Shown here piece after piece: positions 1-9,329 of a DNA stretch of 21,747 bases. Both the position numbers and the translations under genes were made by a program. The notes under the pieces are model-generated. The model searched no databases and was not told where the DNA came from. It was given only the letters and a program-made list of their open reading frames with translations. Position 1 is the first letter of the stretch, and the number at the start of each line of letters is the position of its first letter. Source of the stretch: Hydnum rufescens UP504 (lineage: Eukaryota > Basidiomycota > Agaricomycetes > Cantharellales > Hydnaceae); assembly GCA_014904985.1 (NCBI GenBank), contig MU129370.1, positions 1 to 21,747 on the forward strand. The letters run 5' to 3'.

Positions 1-1636
1 TGCTCATTCTGCTTTTGGGCTTGTTCTCTTTGTCTAGACTCCCCCTTTCCAGTGCATTTACTCATGAGTCATTTGGAGCACTTTTGGCTCCATTATGACA
101 AGTGCTCTCCTCCTCCCCCACTCAACACCACCTTGTATGGGTAAATCCTGGCCATTTGTGGCATTTTTGGGCTTGTTCAATGCATATTAATCCCCTTGTT
201 CCCTTTTACCCATTTGTGTGTCCATCTGATGATTTTTCACTTCACTACCACCCATCTTCTCCCCCCTTTCCCTGCACCTACCTACAGAAGGAAGACCATG
301 CCTGTTTTCACAGGTTCTCACCTCACCTCTTTCACCCTCCATCTACCTGTTCATATCTGCATCTATTTCTAGTCCCACATCAATAAATGTTTCAGTTTCC
401 TCACAATGTGCATACATGTATTGAATATCAAAAACTGTGATATAATGACCCCTCAAGGCCCATGAGACACTCAAGAGGTCAACAATGTTAGGCATATCTG
501 AGCCTTCTCATACAGCCTTGTCTTCCCAGCACCATCACATATTTTCAAATGTCTCCATCACTAAGTTCCACTTCAATGGGCCCTAACAGGCAAATTGGCC
601 TAAGTGTGTTTGGGCCCCAATTCCTGAAATATACTTAAAATATGGGCCCCAAATCAATGTATGCAATATAAATTTTATATTGTTTTGGGGCCCCTTTGGG
701 GCCCCTCACTCTGCAACCCTAACTAGGCCCATATTGTGCCACATTTTTGGCCCTTTCTTAGGTCTTGAAAATGACTGCCCAGGCTGCTGCCAGATAGAAG
801 CACTGTGGGTTCTTCATTGTACCCAAATGTTGAAGATGCACGTTCAGGTTCAGAGCTTTGGATGGGTAGGAGAGGAGGATCATCAGGGTAGTCTACCTGA
901 CTGGAAGTAGGAGTTCCATTCAGAAGTGATGCCGATCTCTGAGACTTGTGCTGATATTCGACTTTGGGGATTTTAGGGTGAGATTCAAGTTGGATATATG
1001 CCCAATTCTTAGGGGGTTGCGAAGGGGTTGATGCGATGACATGAAACTTCTTGTTCCTCTGGTTGCCTCCAGGCAGACCTGATTTTTCCTGCTGTAGACA
1101 TCATGTAAGAACAGGAGCAGGGATTCTAAGTAGAGGCATACATACCATATTGGCAGTTTTGTCATTGACTTTGTCATTAGCTTCATCATCTACCTTGTGC
1201 CTGCCAATATTGATCTGAGGATACGACAGTTCCTGAGACATCACATTCTGTTGCGAATAATAGGTGAGCTTGAACTTGCAAGACAAGAAATCAGGAGACA
1301 TACAATTTTGGATGACTCCTGTGCACCTGAGGATGATGGTTCCTCAGACGGGTCATCAAAGGCTTTGCATTTGGGACTCGCAGTTGTGATTTTCAGTATA
1401 TGATGACTTGGCACATTGTGAAAACACCCTTCACAAATTTTCTGGCTGGGTTGTTGAAGAAATAGTTCTAAAACTCCCCAAGCTTGAAAATAATGTTTCA
1501 GGGTGATATTGGGCAACACCTCCAGTCAGAGACCCAGTGTATGGTGAGATGGGGACAAGGAGAGTGTAATAGAATTGTAAAGAGAGTGAGCAATGTCTTG
1601 GTCTTGAGTTGGAGAAAAACGATGGTGAAGCAAATG
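1..1636. other. Region without a recognisable gene
   Basis: No reading frame here is longer than about 150 codons and none shows a recognisable domain; the longest (from 1484) runs into the solo LTR. Frames are short, overlapping and compositionally unremarkable. The stretch holds the GGGCCC-rich nested palindrome described separately, and is otherwise ordinary moderately AT-rich sequence. A small intron-rich host gene cannot be excluded from sequence alone. Confidence 0.5.
644..693. repeat. Nested palindrome with GGGCCCCAAA arms
   Basis: Arms GGGCCCCAAA (644-653) and TTTGGGGCCC (684-693) are perfect inverted repeats. They enclose a second perfect palindrome, CAATATAAA (664-672) and TTTATATTG (674-682), around a single base. 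More GGGCCCC motifs lie at about 612-618 and 698-704. It resembles the core of a small foldback or MITE-type repeat, but I see no clear target-site duplication. Confidence 0.5.
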
Positions 1637-2283
1637 TGTCAGGGTTCGTCCGCTTCTTTTCCGATAACTCCGGTTTGCTTCCGATTTGTCTCCGGTGCTC
1701 TCTGGGCTCCGTCAGTTTATTTCTTCTTGTTTCTGTTTGTTTCCGTTTGCTTCCGAGTTCGTTCTGTCACGTTTCATTTCTCTTTCATTTCCTTTGATTC
1801 CAAGTTACCCACGCTAGTACCTGTCCTTGTTCCTGGCCACTCCCCTGTTCCTGTTTCCACCTCCCTTGTAACCACCCTCCCCCTTGATGATCACTCCCCT
1901 CGTAGTATAGCTGTCCTGTATAAGTAGTCCGGGGGCGAAGTCCAGAGGCCTCAGCTTTGGTCTCTCAGGATTTCCGCTATTACCCCGGACTACAGGTTTG
2001 TCCTTGTACTTCCTTATGTCTTCTATGAGAACTCAGGATTTCCGCTATTACCCCGGACTACAGTTCCGAGTGTGGTCCAGCTGACTCCTCGAGCTTAAGG
2101 ACCGTCGTACTCACCTCCGCCTAGACCCTTCCGGGCTGCTGGAGCTCTCCTCTGTTCTCCTCCGCTCCTCTTATCTCAGCCTTGCCCGGATTCCTTCGGA
2201 CTGAGCCGGACTTACGCCGGACCTAGTCGGACTTATCCGTGTTTATATTTGTTTGGTGCTCTCGTCGCAGCGTGGCCCTGACA
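1637..2283 (+). mobile_element. Solo LTR of a Ty3/gypsy chromovirus family
   Basis: This is a 647-bp LTR starting TGTCAGGGTT and ending GGCCCTGACA, flanked by identical 5-bp repeats AAATG (1632-1636 and 2284-2288). No internal element sequence is attached, so it is a solo LTR left by LTR-LTR recombination. A TATA box (TATAAG, 1919-1924) precedes by about 34 nt the 11-mer AGCTTTGGTCT (1953-1963), which in the related full element is complementary to the primer-binding site and so probably marks the transcript 5' end. A 32-bp direct repeat (1964-1995 and 2032-2063, period 68) follows. The reverse-oriented solo LTR at 11156-11802 has the same length, with about six substitutions by eye. The family is therefore young relative to the elements in the nest. 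Confidence 0.93.
1919..1963 (+). promoter_or_regulatory. LTR core promoter: TATA box and likely start site
   Basis: TATAAG at 1919-1924 is followed about 34 nt later by AGCTTTGGTCT. The same pair with nearly the same spacing is seen in the LTRs at 4307-4942 and 12333-12890. The start site is inferred from TATA spacing and from complementarity of the 11-mer to the primer-binding site, not from transcript data. Confidence 0.6.
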
Positions 2284-2502
2284 AAATGCCACCCCCCACA
2301 GTAACAGTTCCCACTACTCTATCTGGGAGATTCAAGAAAATATTCAGGAATTTCACAAGACTGAGTGTCTGGAATGTGCTGGCTTGCAGTTTGGAGGTGT
2401 GACAAATTTAATATGACGGTCCCAAAGGAGAGTGGATGATACACAAATGATCCACCTCTCCAGCTGAGACACTCAAGCACCTTGGTCAGTCATCTAAGCC
2501 TA

Positions 2503-2548
2503 CCTAGTTAGGTACCACTTTTGGGGCAGATAATGGTACCTAAGTAGG
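2503..2548. repeat. Imperfect inverted repeat, 15-bp arms
   Basis: CCTAGTTAGGTACCA (2503-2517) pairs with TGGTACCTAAGTAGG (2534-2548) at 14 of 15 positions around a 16-nt loop. Function unknown. Confidence 0.6.
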
Positions 2549-2824
2549 TCCCATCACTATTCCGGCTGAAATGGCCATTTTATGGCCTGCACCTTCTGGC
2601 CCAGAATTGGCTGAAATGGCCAAAAATTGGCCAAAAATTGGCTGAAACTGGGACTTAGAGAATCTCAGACTTGCAGGACAGCAGGCCATATGGACTTATC
2701 GGTGATAATAGTGTTCCATTTATAATTATTTATTTATTATCACTTATTATACATATATTTGAGGCCTGCCTAGGCAGGCTTTCTGGTTACCCATTTGCAT
2801 GTTGAGCACTTGCCCAATTAGGAC

Positions 2825-2851
2825 TTATTTATTTATTTATTTATTTATTTA
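2825..2851. repeat. (ATTT)n microsatellite
   Basis: About six uninterrupted tetranucleotide ATTT units immediately before the tandem stem-loop array. Confidence 0.8.
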
Positions 2852-2868
2852 AAAATTCAATCAGTAAA

Positions 2869-3244
2869 CACACCTGCTTGGGCGGGTGTGGTACTGTCTG
2901 TAGAAATAAAATAAAAAAACTACTTAGTAGCACCACACACCTGCATGGGTGGGTGTGTGGTACTGTCCTTAAAAATAAATAAAATAACAAAACTACTTAG
3001 TAGCACCACACACCCACATGGGCGGGTGTGTGGTACCATCCTTAAAAATAAAATAAAAATAAAAATAAAAAAACTACTTAGTAGCACACACCCGCTTGGG
3101 CGGGTGTGTGGTACCATCCATAGAAACTTAAAAAAAAACTAAGTAGCACCACACCCACTCAAGTGGGTGTGGCACTGTCTGTAGAAATTTAAAAAAAAAA
3201 AATGACCTAGTAGCACCACACACCTGGCCTAGCGGGTGTGTGGT
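2869..3244. repeat. Tandem array of six A-type stem-loops
   Basis: Six GC-rich stem-loops recur every 60-80 bp: about 2869-2890, 2931-2961, 3004-3034, 3085-3110, 3149-3172 and 3215-3244. Each has CACACCCGC-like and GCGGGTGTG-like arms and a 2-4 nt loop; those at 3085 (11-bp stem) and 3149 (11-bp stem) are perfect. Between them are A-rich linkers (rev. comp. T-rich) and most carry the small palindrome CTACTTAGTAG. The stem is the one found just before splice donors in the modules further right, but here no donor or intronic B stem accompanies it. I read this as a collapsed or degenerate part of the module array. Confidence 0.8.
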
Positions 3245-3550
3245 GCCTTCTGCTTCTTCATCAGGACTCAGCAGGCTCGTTGCTGGCCATTTCAAGGGAA
3301 GGGGGGCCATGGCTTGGCAGTTCACTGTTGGGCCGGTCATTTGGACTGGTCCCTAGTGTCTGTTGGGGTGGGCACACCTGCAGTAGTGGGTGTGTGGTCT
3401 GGCCTGGTTTGACTCCTTGGTTCAGTGGGTTTCATTTGGCACTCGTTTTGGTGGGTCGCATTGTTGGTTTCCGTGTGGTAGGGGCATTGTCATTCCCTGG
3501 GGGGGTTCCTTTGGCAGGTCTTTATTTTGGTGTTTGTGGTAAGGTGGTAC

Positions 3551-3652
3551 CTAGAATAATAAATAATGTGTTAGTAAAAAATTAAAACCAGCATAAAAAG
3601 AGCAGCATCTGCTGCTCTTTTTATGCCATTGTGGGTACACAAGGTTACTTAC
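3551..3652 (-). other. Candidate hairpin intron (102 nt)
   Basis: On the minus strand the donor is CAAG|GTAAGT at 3652, the B stem-loop 3591-3626 lies 26 nt in, the branch site reads TTACTAAC, and the acceptor TTCTAG ends at 3551. The exonic A stem 3663-3692 ends 10 nt before the donor. The order and spacing match the other modules. Splicing is inferred from motifs only. Confidence 0.6.
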
Positions 3653-3805
3653 CTTGTATAGAACCACACACCTGCCATAGCGGATGTGTGGTTCATGTGT
3701 TGTTTCATGTCTTCATTCGGCATGTTGTCATTGTGGGTTTCAGCGGGTTATCGTTTCGGGGGGGGGGGCAGTTTCCTTTCATGGGTCTTCACTTAAAGTG
3801 AGAGC

Positions 3806-3905
3806 CTAGAATGATAGATGTATTAGTTAGAAAATGAAAACTGGCGCAAAAAGAGCAGCATTTGCTGCTCTTTTTGTGCCATTGGGGGTATACAGCTTTA
3901 CTTAC
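3806..3905 (-). other. Candidate hairpin intron (100 nt)
   Basis: Minus-strand donor CAAG|GTAAGT at 3905, B stem 3843-3880 starting 25 nt in, branch TTCTAAC, acceptor ATTCTAG ending at 3806. The A stem 3914-3939 lies 8 nt upstream of the donor. Confidence 0.6.
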
Positions 3906-4039
3906 CTTGTAGTACCACACCCGCCAAAGTGGGCATGGTACTCATTTGTACTGCAGTTGCGTGCTTTCCTCTATTGTGTTTTCGTATGGGGCTCAGGTGG
4001 GTTTGGGGGTTGTCGGGCGCGGACTCATTAACCTGGAAA

Positions 4040-4136
4040 CTATAATAAAAAATGAATAATATGTTAGTAAAAAAGAAAGAAAAACCTATGCAAAAGGAGC
4101 AGCATATGCTGCTCCTTTGGCGCAATAAAAACTTAT
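4040..4136 (-). other. Decayed hairpin intron, donor +1 G to A
   Basis: The branch site (TACTAAC) and acceptor (TTATTATAG, ending 4040) are intact and the B stem lies at 4090-4121, but the donor position reads AAG|ATAAGT instead of AAG|GTAAGT. The unit would not be expected to splice as written. Confidence 0.5.
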
Positions 4137-4306
4137 CTTAAGATTACCACACACCTGCTTCAGTGGGTGTGTGGTTTGTCTGGGGGTTCCGTGGTCCTGT
4201 GTCGTGCATCCTTGTTCCTGGGTTTTGTTTGGTGCTCGTTCTTTTGGTGGGGCACATTTGTGGCTTTCGTTTCATGGGGGCGTTGTCATTTGTGGGGGGG
4301 GGGTGA

Positions 4307-4942
4307 TGTCAGGGTTTGTCCCTTACTCGGGTCCACTCCAGTCCACTCCGGATCACTCCAGTCCTTGTCCACCCACCTCCAGTCCAGTTCTCTGCTTAGT
4401 TCCTTCGCCCAAGTCCACTTTGCTTCCAGCTTGATTCCGGTTTGACTCTGATCCAACCCTATCTTGGTTTCATTTCCCTTTCATTTCCCATTGCCTCTGG
4501 TTTGCCCCCTGGCCAAGTTCCTGTCCCTGTTCCTGTTCCTGTCCCCCTTGTAACCACCCACAGTTTAGTGATCACTCCCCCGTAGTATAGTCATCATGTA
4601 TAAGTAGTCCAAGAGCGAAGTCCAGAGACCCCAGCTTTGGTCTCTCAGGATTTCTGCTGTTACTCCAGACTACAGGTCAGCCTTCATGTATTCCATATTC
4701 ATATTACATAATCTCAGGATTTCTGCTGTTACTCCGGACTACAGCTCTGAGTATTGTCCAGTTGACTCCACGAGCTTAAGGACTGCTGTGCTCATTTCTG
4801 CCTAGTCCCTTCTGGGCTGCTGGACCACTCCTCCGACATCCCTAACCTCCTTATCTCATTCTTGCCTGGATTCTTGTGGACTTAGCCAGAATTATTTGTG
4901 TTTACATTTGTTTGGTGCCCTTGTTGCAGTGTGGCCCTGACA
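4307..4942 (+). mobile_element. 5' LTR of the older plus-strand chromovirus
   Basis: 636-bp LTR with TGTCAGGGTT and GGCCCTGACA ends. It has TATAAG near 4599, AGCTTTGGTCT at 4633-4643 and two copies of the internal CTCAGGATTT...GACTACAG repeat. It is related to, but clearly diverged from, the other LTRs in the window. It is followed directly by GA and the start of the self-priming site. Confidence 0.9.
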
Positions 4943-4944
4943 GA

Positions 4945-4954
4945 AGACCAAAGC
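4945..4954 (+). promoter_or_regulatory. Self-priming primer-binding site, interrupted by insertion
   Basis: AGACCAAAGC, two bases after the LTR, is the first ten bases of the 11-mer complementary to AGCTTTGGTCT in the same LTR. The eleventh base (T) lies at 12896 beyond the nested element. The last five bases, AAAGC, are the target-site duplication of that insertion. Confidence 0.75.
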
Positions 4955-5579
4955 TGTCAGGGCCACGCAGCGACGAGAGCACCAAACAAATATAAACACA
5001 GATAACTCCGACTAAGTCCGGTGTAAGTCTGGCTAGGTCCAGGAGAATCTGGGCAAGAATGAGATAATGAGGACGGGACGGAGAGGCGGTCCAGCAGCCC
5101 AGAAGGGACTAGGCGGAAACGAGCACAGCGGTCCTTAAGCTCACAGAGTCAGCTGGAAGGTACTCAGACTGTAGTCCGGAGTAGAAGCGGAAATCCTGAG
5201 TTTAACATTAAGGGAATAGGTACAGTGAGGCTAACCTGTAGTCCGGAGTAGAAGCGGAAATCCTGAGAGACCAAAGCTGAGTCTCTGGATTTTGCCCTGG
5301 ACTACTTATACATAGGTCCTATACTACGGGGGACTGATTGCTTAATGAGAGGTGGTTACAGGGGGGCAGGCACAAGAGGGGAGTGGGCAGGGGACGGGAA
5401 AGTGGAGGGGACAGGGACAGGGCCAGGGGTAAGTGTGTGGGAACCGGAAGTAAAGGAAACGTGGAAATGAAGGGGGAATGAAACAGAGATGGGGACAAAT
5501 CAGAAACAGGCCGGAACCAAAACCGGAAACAAACCGGAAACAAATCCAGAATTAACCAGGAAGCGGATGAACTCTGACA
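4955..5579 (-). mobile_element. 3' LTR of the nested chromovirus
   Basis: 625-bp LTR in reverse orientation, TGTCAGGGCC to CTCTGACA on the plus strand. It keeps both copies of a 32-bp direct repeat (5169-5200 and 5236-5267, period 67), of which the 5' LTR has only one. The outer flank is AAAGC, matching the other end of the element. Confidence 0.92.
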
Positions 5580-5582
5580 TTA

Positions 5583-5594
5583 CCCCCCTCTTAA
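5583..5594 (-). promoter_or_regulatory. Polypurine tract
   Basis: On the minus strand a purine run TTAAGAGGGGGG stands three bases upstream of the 3' LTR start (TGTCAGAG). This is the expected position and composition of a plus-strand primer site. Confidence 0.7.
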
Positions 5595-5663
5595 GCCCAA
5601 TCGTCCCAAGCGGGCTGGAAGGAGCGATCCGCAGAAGCATCTGGAGTTCTCGTGCCACGTAAC

Positions 5664-6554
5664 ATGTCAGGCAATAATCGTTCTCCGTTCGAAGAAGCTC
5701 GTCTCCGCCATGAAGAGGCTGCGCAGGTGTTGAGGGAGGCACAGGAGGAGGAGGCCAGGCTCACGGAGGAGCGGAAGAAGGAAGAGGCGAAGCGGAAGGC
5801 GACTGAGGCGGCGCGTCGTAAGGCAGCTGCGGAGGCCAAGGCTGCTGCAGAGGCCAAGGCTGCCGTGGATGCTAAGGCCACCGCGGAGGCTACTGCCAGA
5901 AGGGTCCGGGAGGACTCTGCAAACCAACCGTGAGTCTGTGTCTTGGCGAAGTTCCGCTTACTTGGTAACAATGTCCTCCAGGTCTACCGTGTGCGTCCGC
6001 TGCATTCAGCACCGGATCCCTTGTGTCCCCCAGGACAAGCCGGGAACATGGGCATGCCGGCCGTGCTTCATGGTGAAGGTTCGGTGCACGCTGGGTGACG
6101 AAGGGGCGTCCGGAGCCGAGCCATCGACGGGTTGGGGTCGTGCTCGTGCTCCTGCCGCGGACGTCCAGCTCCGACTGGCAGTAGCTGCAGAACAAAGCGC
6201 ACTTGTGCACAAACAGTCGGCCGAGGCGTTGGAGAAGCAGGCCCGGGCCGCGGAGGAGATGGCGATGTCGGTGGGGGAGATGCAAGACTCACTCCAGGCC
6301 ATTGCTCGGCACTTGGTCCCTCATCAGGTGGTTTCTTGTCCTTCGGTCCCAAGTCCGGAGTGGATGGGGATCAGGTCTGGAATGGTCGAGCTGGCCTCCA
6401 GTGGGGCCTGTCGTCCAGGCGCGGGATCAAGCATCAATGTACCGAGGAGCCCATCAACATAACGGACAGCGAGGGTGGGAACAGCGATGTTGATGACGAG
6501 GACGATGACATGGACGATGAAGACGATGATGATGAGGGTGAGGGGGATGAGTAG
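5664..6554 (+). CDS. Antisense accessory gene of the retrotransposon: coiled-coil Zn2Cys6 protein, about 267 aa
   Basis: A plus-strand gene between pol and the 3' LTR of a minus-strand element. Proposed exons are 5664-5929, 5982-6327 and 6375-6554. Intron 1 (5930-5981, 52 nt) has donor GTGAGT, branch-like CTTAC and acceptor CTCCAG; intron 2 (6328-6374, 47 nt) has a weaker GTGGTT donor and ATCAG acceptor, chosen because it keeps the frame into the acidic tail. The first ATG in frame is 5664. The product begins with a Glu/Ala/Lys/Arg-rich helix of about 85 residues with AEAKA-type repeats, then a CX2CX6CX10CX2CX6C cluster (CVRC...PC...ACRPC...VRC), typical of fungal binuclear zinc DNA-binding domains. 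A second alanine-rich helical stretch follows, and the end is strongly Asp/Glu-rich, stopping at 6554. It converges tail to tail with pol (end 6651). The frame is open although pol is full of stops. A nuclear DNA-binding or element-regulating role is inference; if intron 2 is not real, the frame instead ends at 6462 without the acidic tail. Confidence 0.65.
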
Positions 6555-6650
6555 TCCGAGTCGTTGTTCTGTCCTCCACTCCTCCCGGTTTCCTTTTCCT
6601 CCTTCTTTTTTTTTTGTTCCTCGTTGTAAATATGTTGTTCCTTGAATCCG

Positions 6651-7715
6651 TCAATGCCTCGACCAGTCCGGGAGGTCCATCGGAGATTCCGTGAGGAACT
6701 GGGTGGTCCTGAACAGTATGGATGCGAACTCCACGGCATTAATGCATCTCGGGGCCTCCGGATGAGTCTGGTGGAATTCCTGAATGGCCTCTGGGGTGTT
6801 TTCCAGGTTGGCTTTGGGGACCCACTCATTGTTGGAAGCCGGGTACCCCTTCCACTTCACTAGGTACTGGAGTTTCCAGCGGAAATACCTGGAATTCTCG
6901 ATTCGCTCGACTTCATACTCCTCTTCACCTCCTCGTAAGATTGGGGGTGGTGGGGGGTGAGCTGTGCGCTCTGCAATTGGGTCCGGTCGGAAGGGGCGGA
7001 GTTTAGACACATGGAACACTGGGTGGATATGCATAGAGGCAGGGAGTTTGAGACGGATGGCAGAGCGGGAGATGACCTTATCAACCTTATAGGGTCCAAG
7101 CCATTTGTCAGAGAGTTTTTTGGTGGGGCGGTCGGTGGAGATGTCGCGTGCATCTAGCCAAACTTGGTCACCAATTGTGTATTCCGGAGCGTCCGTGCAG
7201 TGGGCATCATAGAAGCATGCCATGTCTTCTGCAGCCCTCCATAAGGCGGCCTGGGCTTCATCCGTAGCCTTCCGCATCCGAGTGATGAAGTCCAAGGCAG
7301 CTTCAATCGTCCCGGCATGGACTGGTTCAGTGCCAAGGCGAGGGTCCTGTCCGGAGTCCAGCCGGAACAGAGTCTGGCATGTAGAGGAGTGCACCCGGTT
7401 GTTATATGCGAACTCCGCAATAGGGAGCCATTCCGCCCAGTCGTTCTGCCAGTGGTTAACAAAGATCTGGAGGTATTGCTCAATTTCCTGGTTGACACGC
7501 TCCGTCTGTCCATCCGTCTGGGGGTGGAATGCTATCGAGAAATTCGCCTTAATGCCAAGGAGTGAGTTCAGCTCCTTCATGAACTTGGAAGTGAAGGTGG
7601 TCCCTCGGTCACTGATAATGGTTTCCGGAAGGCCATGATGTCTCCACACATTGTCTCGGAACAGATGGGTGACCCTGGCGGAATCGACTGTGGTGGTCGT
7701 GGGCATTGCATGGAT
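6651..7715 (-). pseudogene. pol: Pol: integrase C-terminal half with chromodomain
   Basis: This continues the pol frame after the TGA at 7716-7718. It holds the second catalytic Asp (IISDRGTTFTS) and the catalytic Glu of the DDE triad (HPQTDGQTERVNQEIEQ), followed by the integrase C-terminal region (GPYKV, then HPVFHVSKLRPF). A classic chromodomain at roughly 6920-6759 (EYEVERIENSR, then LQYLVKWKGYP, then NNEWVP) defines the element as a chromovirus; in this family the domain directs integration toward marked chromatin. The last 35 or so residues have no recognised domain. Ends at 6651, 97 bp from the stop of the oppositely oriented accessory gene. The domains are well preserved, but the frame is cut off from upstream pol by the TGA. 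Confidence 0.93.
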
Positions 7716-8393
7716 TCATTTGGATAATCGATTGACGACGATCATCATGCTGTCAAATCCATGTGATTCCGGGAGTTCCGTGATCATGTCCACAGATATG
7801 ACCTGCCATCGACGGTCTGGCACAGGGTTGGGGTGGAGTGTTCCGGACGGCTTGGAGGGGAAGGTTTTCGTCCAGTTGCAAGTGTCACAGGCAGAGACAT
7901 AGGTAGCAATGTATCGAGATATCCCTGGCCACCAGTAGTGGCGGGACACCAGTTCGTACATCTTCCACTGTCCAGGGTGACCCGTGGTTGGAGTATCATG
8001 GTGCTCGTGCACGAGGTCATGACGGAGTTTTGGGTCCAATGGGACATATATGCAGCCTCGGTAGAGAACCGTGGAGCCATGGAGTTCCCAATCCTTGAGG
8101 TGTGTCTTTGGTCCATCCCCATTCAGCTCCTTAACGATCTGGACCACTTTATCGTCAATCTCCATTGCCCTTTTAATCCATGCCATCAGGCTCCGGCTGG
8201 GCCCTTCGACTGTGATGACCTCAGGGGAGTCGGTGGCCCGTGTCTGGAAGGCGGCCGGTTTCAGGAGCACCACGTCAGAATTGTCAGAGTCCCCACGTGG
8301 ATGGTCTGATCGGCGTGAGAGGGCGTCAGGCTTCCCGGACTGTGTCCCGGAACGGTGTTGGAGGGTGAAATTGAACCGAGAGAGGAATATGCT
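7716..8393 (-). pseudogene. pol: Pol: integrase N-terminal half (zinc-binding domain, first catalytic Asp)
   Basis: Same frame as the flanking pol segments. After a linker rich in Ser/Arg/Asp, the HHCC zinc-binding domain is visible (LVHEHHDTPTTGHPG, then HYWWPG, then CDTCNWTK), followed by the first DDE residue in VISVDMITELP. The frame ends at a TGA (7716-7718) where relatives carry a sense codon. The older plus-strand copy is truncated before this region, so the original codon cannot be read from the window. Confidence 0.92.
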
Positions 8394-9329
8394 TCACCGG
8401 GCTTGCCTTCGGTTCAACTTCTGGGCAGACCGGAAGTACTGGAGGTTCTGGTGGTCCGTCAAGATCTCGACTGAGTGAGGGGAACCTTCGAGGTAGTGTC
8501 TCCAAGCTTCTAAGGCCCGGATGATGGCTAAGAGCTCCTTGTCATAGATGTCGTAGTTTCTCTCGGCCTCAGACAAGCTTTTTGACAAGAAGCCCACGGG
8601 GTGCCACTTCCCGTCATCTTGGAGTTGGGAGAGTACAGCTCCTGTTGCATACCCGGAGGCGTCTGCTTCCACTCGGAAGCGTCCGGACTCGGAGAGAAAC
8701 ACCAGGATCAGTGCAGAGGTGACGAGGGCTTTCAGTTTGAGGAAGGCGTTACGTTCTGCATCGGTCCACCAGAAGGGTGTGTCTTTCCGGGTGAGGTCAT
8801 TTAGAGGTCTGGCAACTTTGGCGAAATCCTGAATGAATTGTCGGTAGAAGTTAATGAACCCTAAGAATGACTGTGTTTCTTTCAGGTTTTTGGGCTCCGG
8901 CCAGTCCGTTACGCCTCCGACTTTGACAGGGTCCATCTCCACATGGTCCGGCGTGAATATCATCCCCAGGTATTCGATCCGATCTCGGAAGAACTCACAC
9001 TTCTCCGGTTTCAGGAAGAGTTTGTTTTCCCGGAGGGTCTGTAGGATGCCTCGGACTCCTCGGACGTACTCTTCTTGAGTCTTGGCAAAGCATAAGATGT
9101 CATCCAGGTACACAATGCATACTCCATTGTTGATCCATTCCCTGAGGACATCATTGATCATGTTCTGGAACATCCTGGGAGAGTTGCAGAGTCCGAAGAA
9201 CATTACCAACGGTTCGAACAGTCCTTGGTTCGTCCGGAATGCTGCTTTCCATTCGTCTCCTTCAGCCATCTGGATGTTCTGGAATCCCCACCGGAGGTCG
9301 AGTTTCCCAAACACTTTGGCTCCCCAGAG
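8394..9329 (-). pseudogene. pol: Pol: reverse transcriptase palm and RNase H
   Basis: Opens after the TGA at 9330-9332 and carries the RT core: KLDLRWGFQNI, then MFFGLCNSPRMFQNMIND, then the polymerase motif VYLDDILCF (YLDD), then the connection (FLGFINFYRQFI) and an RNase H domain with VEADASGYATGAVL, YDIYDKELLAI and LTDHQNLQYF. It ends at a TGA (8394-8396) where the older copy has TGG (Trp) in the motif RQARW. Domain order and spacing are normal for Ty3/gypsy. Confidence 0.94.

Larger units (their letters stand above)
2284..2868. other. Intergenic AT-rich region, no gene seen
   Basis: No supported coding region. It contains a 15-bp-arm stem-loop at 2503-2548, two copies of GGCTGAAATGGCC (near 2570 and 2605) with AAAAATTGGC repeats, a perfect 16-bp palindrome GCCTGCCTAGGCAGGC near 2764, and an (ATTT)n microsatellite at about 2825-2851. 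The stretch from about 2477 to 2760 weakly resembles 16228-16562 (shared CACCTTGGTCAG start and AT-rich TTATTTATTAT end). Confidence 0.5.
3372..4306 (-). repeat. Exon/intron-like module array, left block (minus orientation)
   Basis: Three module units read on the minus strand. A stems lie at 3663-3692, 3914-3939 and 4146-4175, with another A stem at 3373-3396. B stems lie at 3591-3626 (perfect 16-bp stem, loop ATCT), 3843-3880 (17 bp with one G-T) and 4090-4121. Between A and B on the minus strand is a splice-donor-like AAG|GTAAGT in two units; the third reads AAG|ATAAGT. Beyond B come TACTAAC or CTAAC and an AG acceptor. The 153-nt exon 3653-3805 has stops in all three minus frames, so coding is not supported. 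The block is cut by the LTR inserted at 4307. Confidence 0.75.

Noticed and set aside
2869..3244. CRISPR array
   Set aside because: The repeats are palindromic stem-loops with irregular A-rich spacers of related sequence, in eukaryotic DNA; there are no unique spacers and no cas genes.
4307..5579. A single element with inverted terminal LTRs at 4307-4942 and 4955-5579
   Set aside because: The 12 bases between them are the leader and primer-binding site of the older element, and the TSD AAAGC pairs 4950-4954 with 12891-12895, which explains the arrangement as nesting.
5591..5971. Minus-strand Ala/Ser-rich frame opposite the accessory gene
   Set aside because: It is the shadow of the Ala/Glu-rich coiled-coil exon on the plus strand; it has no domain, and the plus-strand reading is supported by splice sites and the zinc cluster.
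6434..6829. Minus-strand Ser-rich frame
   Set aside because: It is the antisense of the Asp/Glu-rich tail joined to an off-frame reading of pol; GAC/GAT runs read backward give serine runs.
8071..8478. Plus-strand frames over the pol region (for example 8071-8478, 9585-10205, 7222-7638)
   Set aside because: They lie antisense to well-conserved protease, RT and integrase domains and show no domains of their own.
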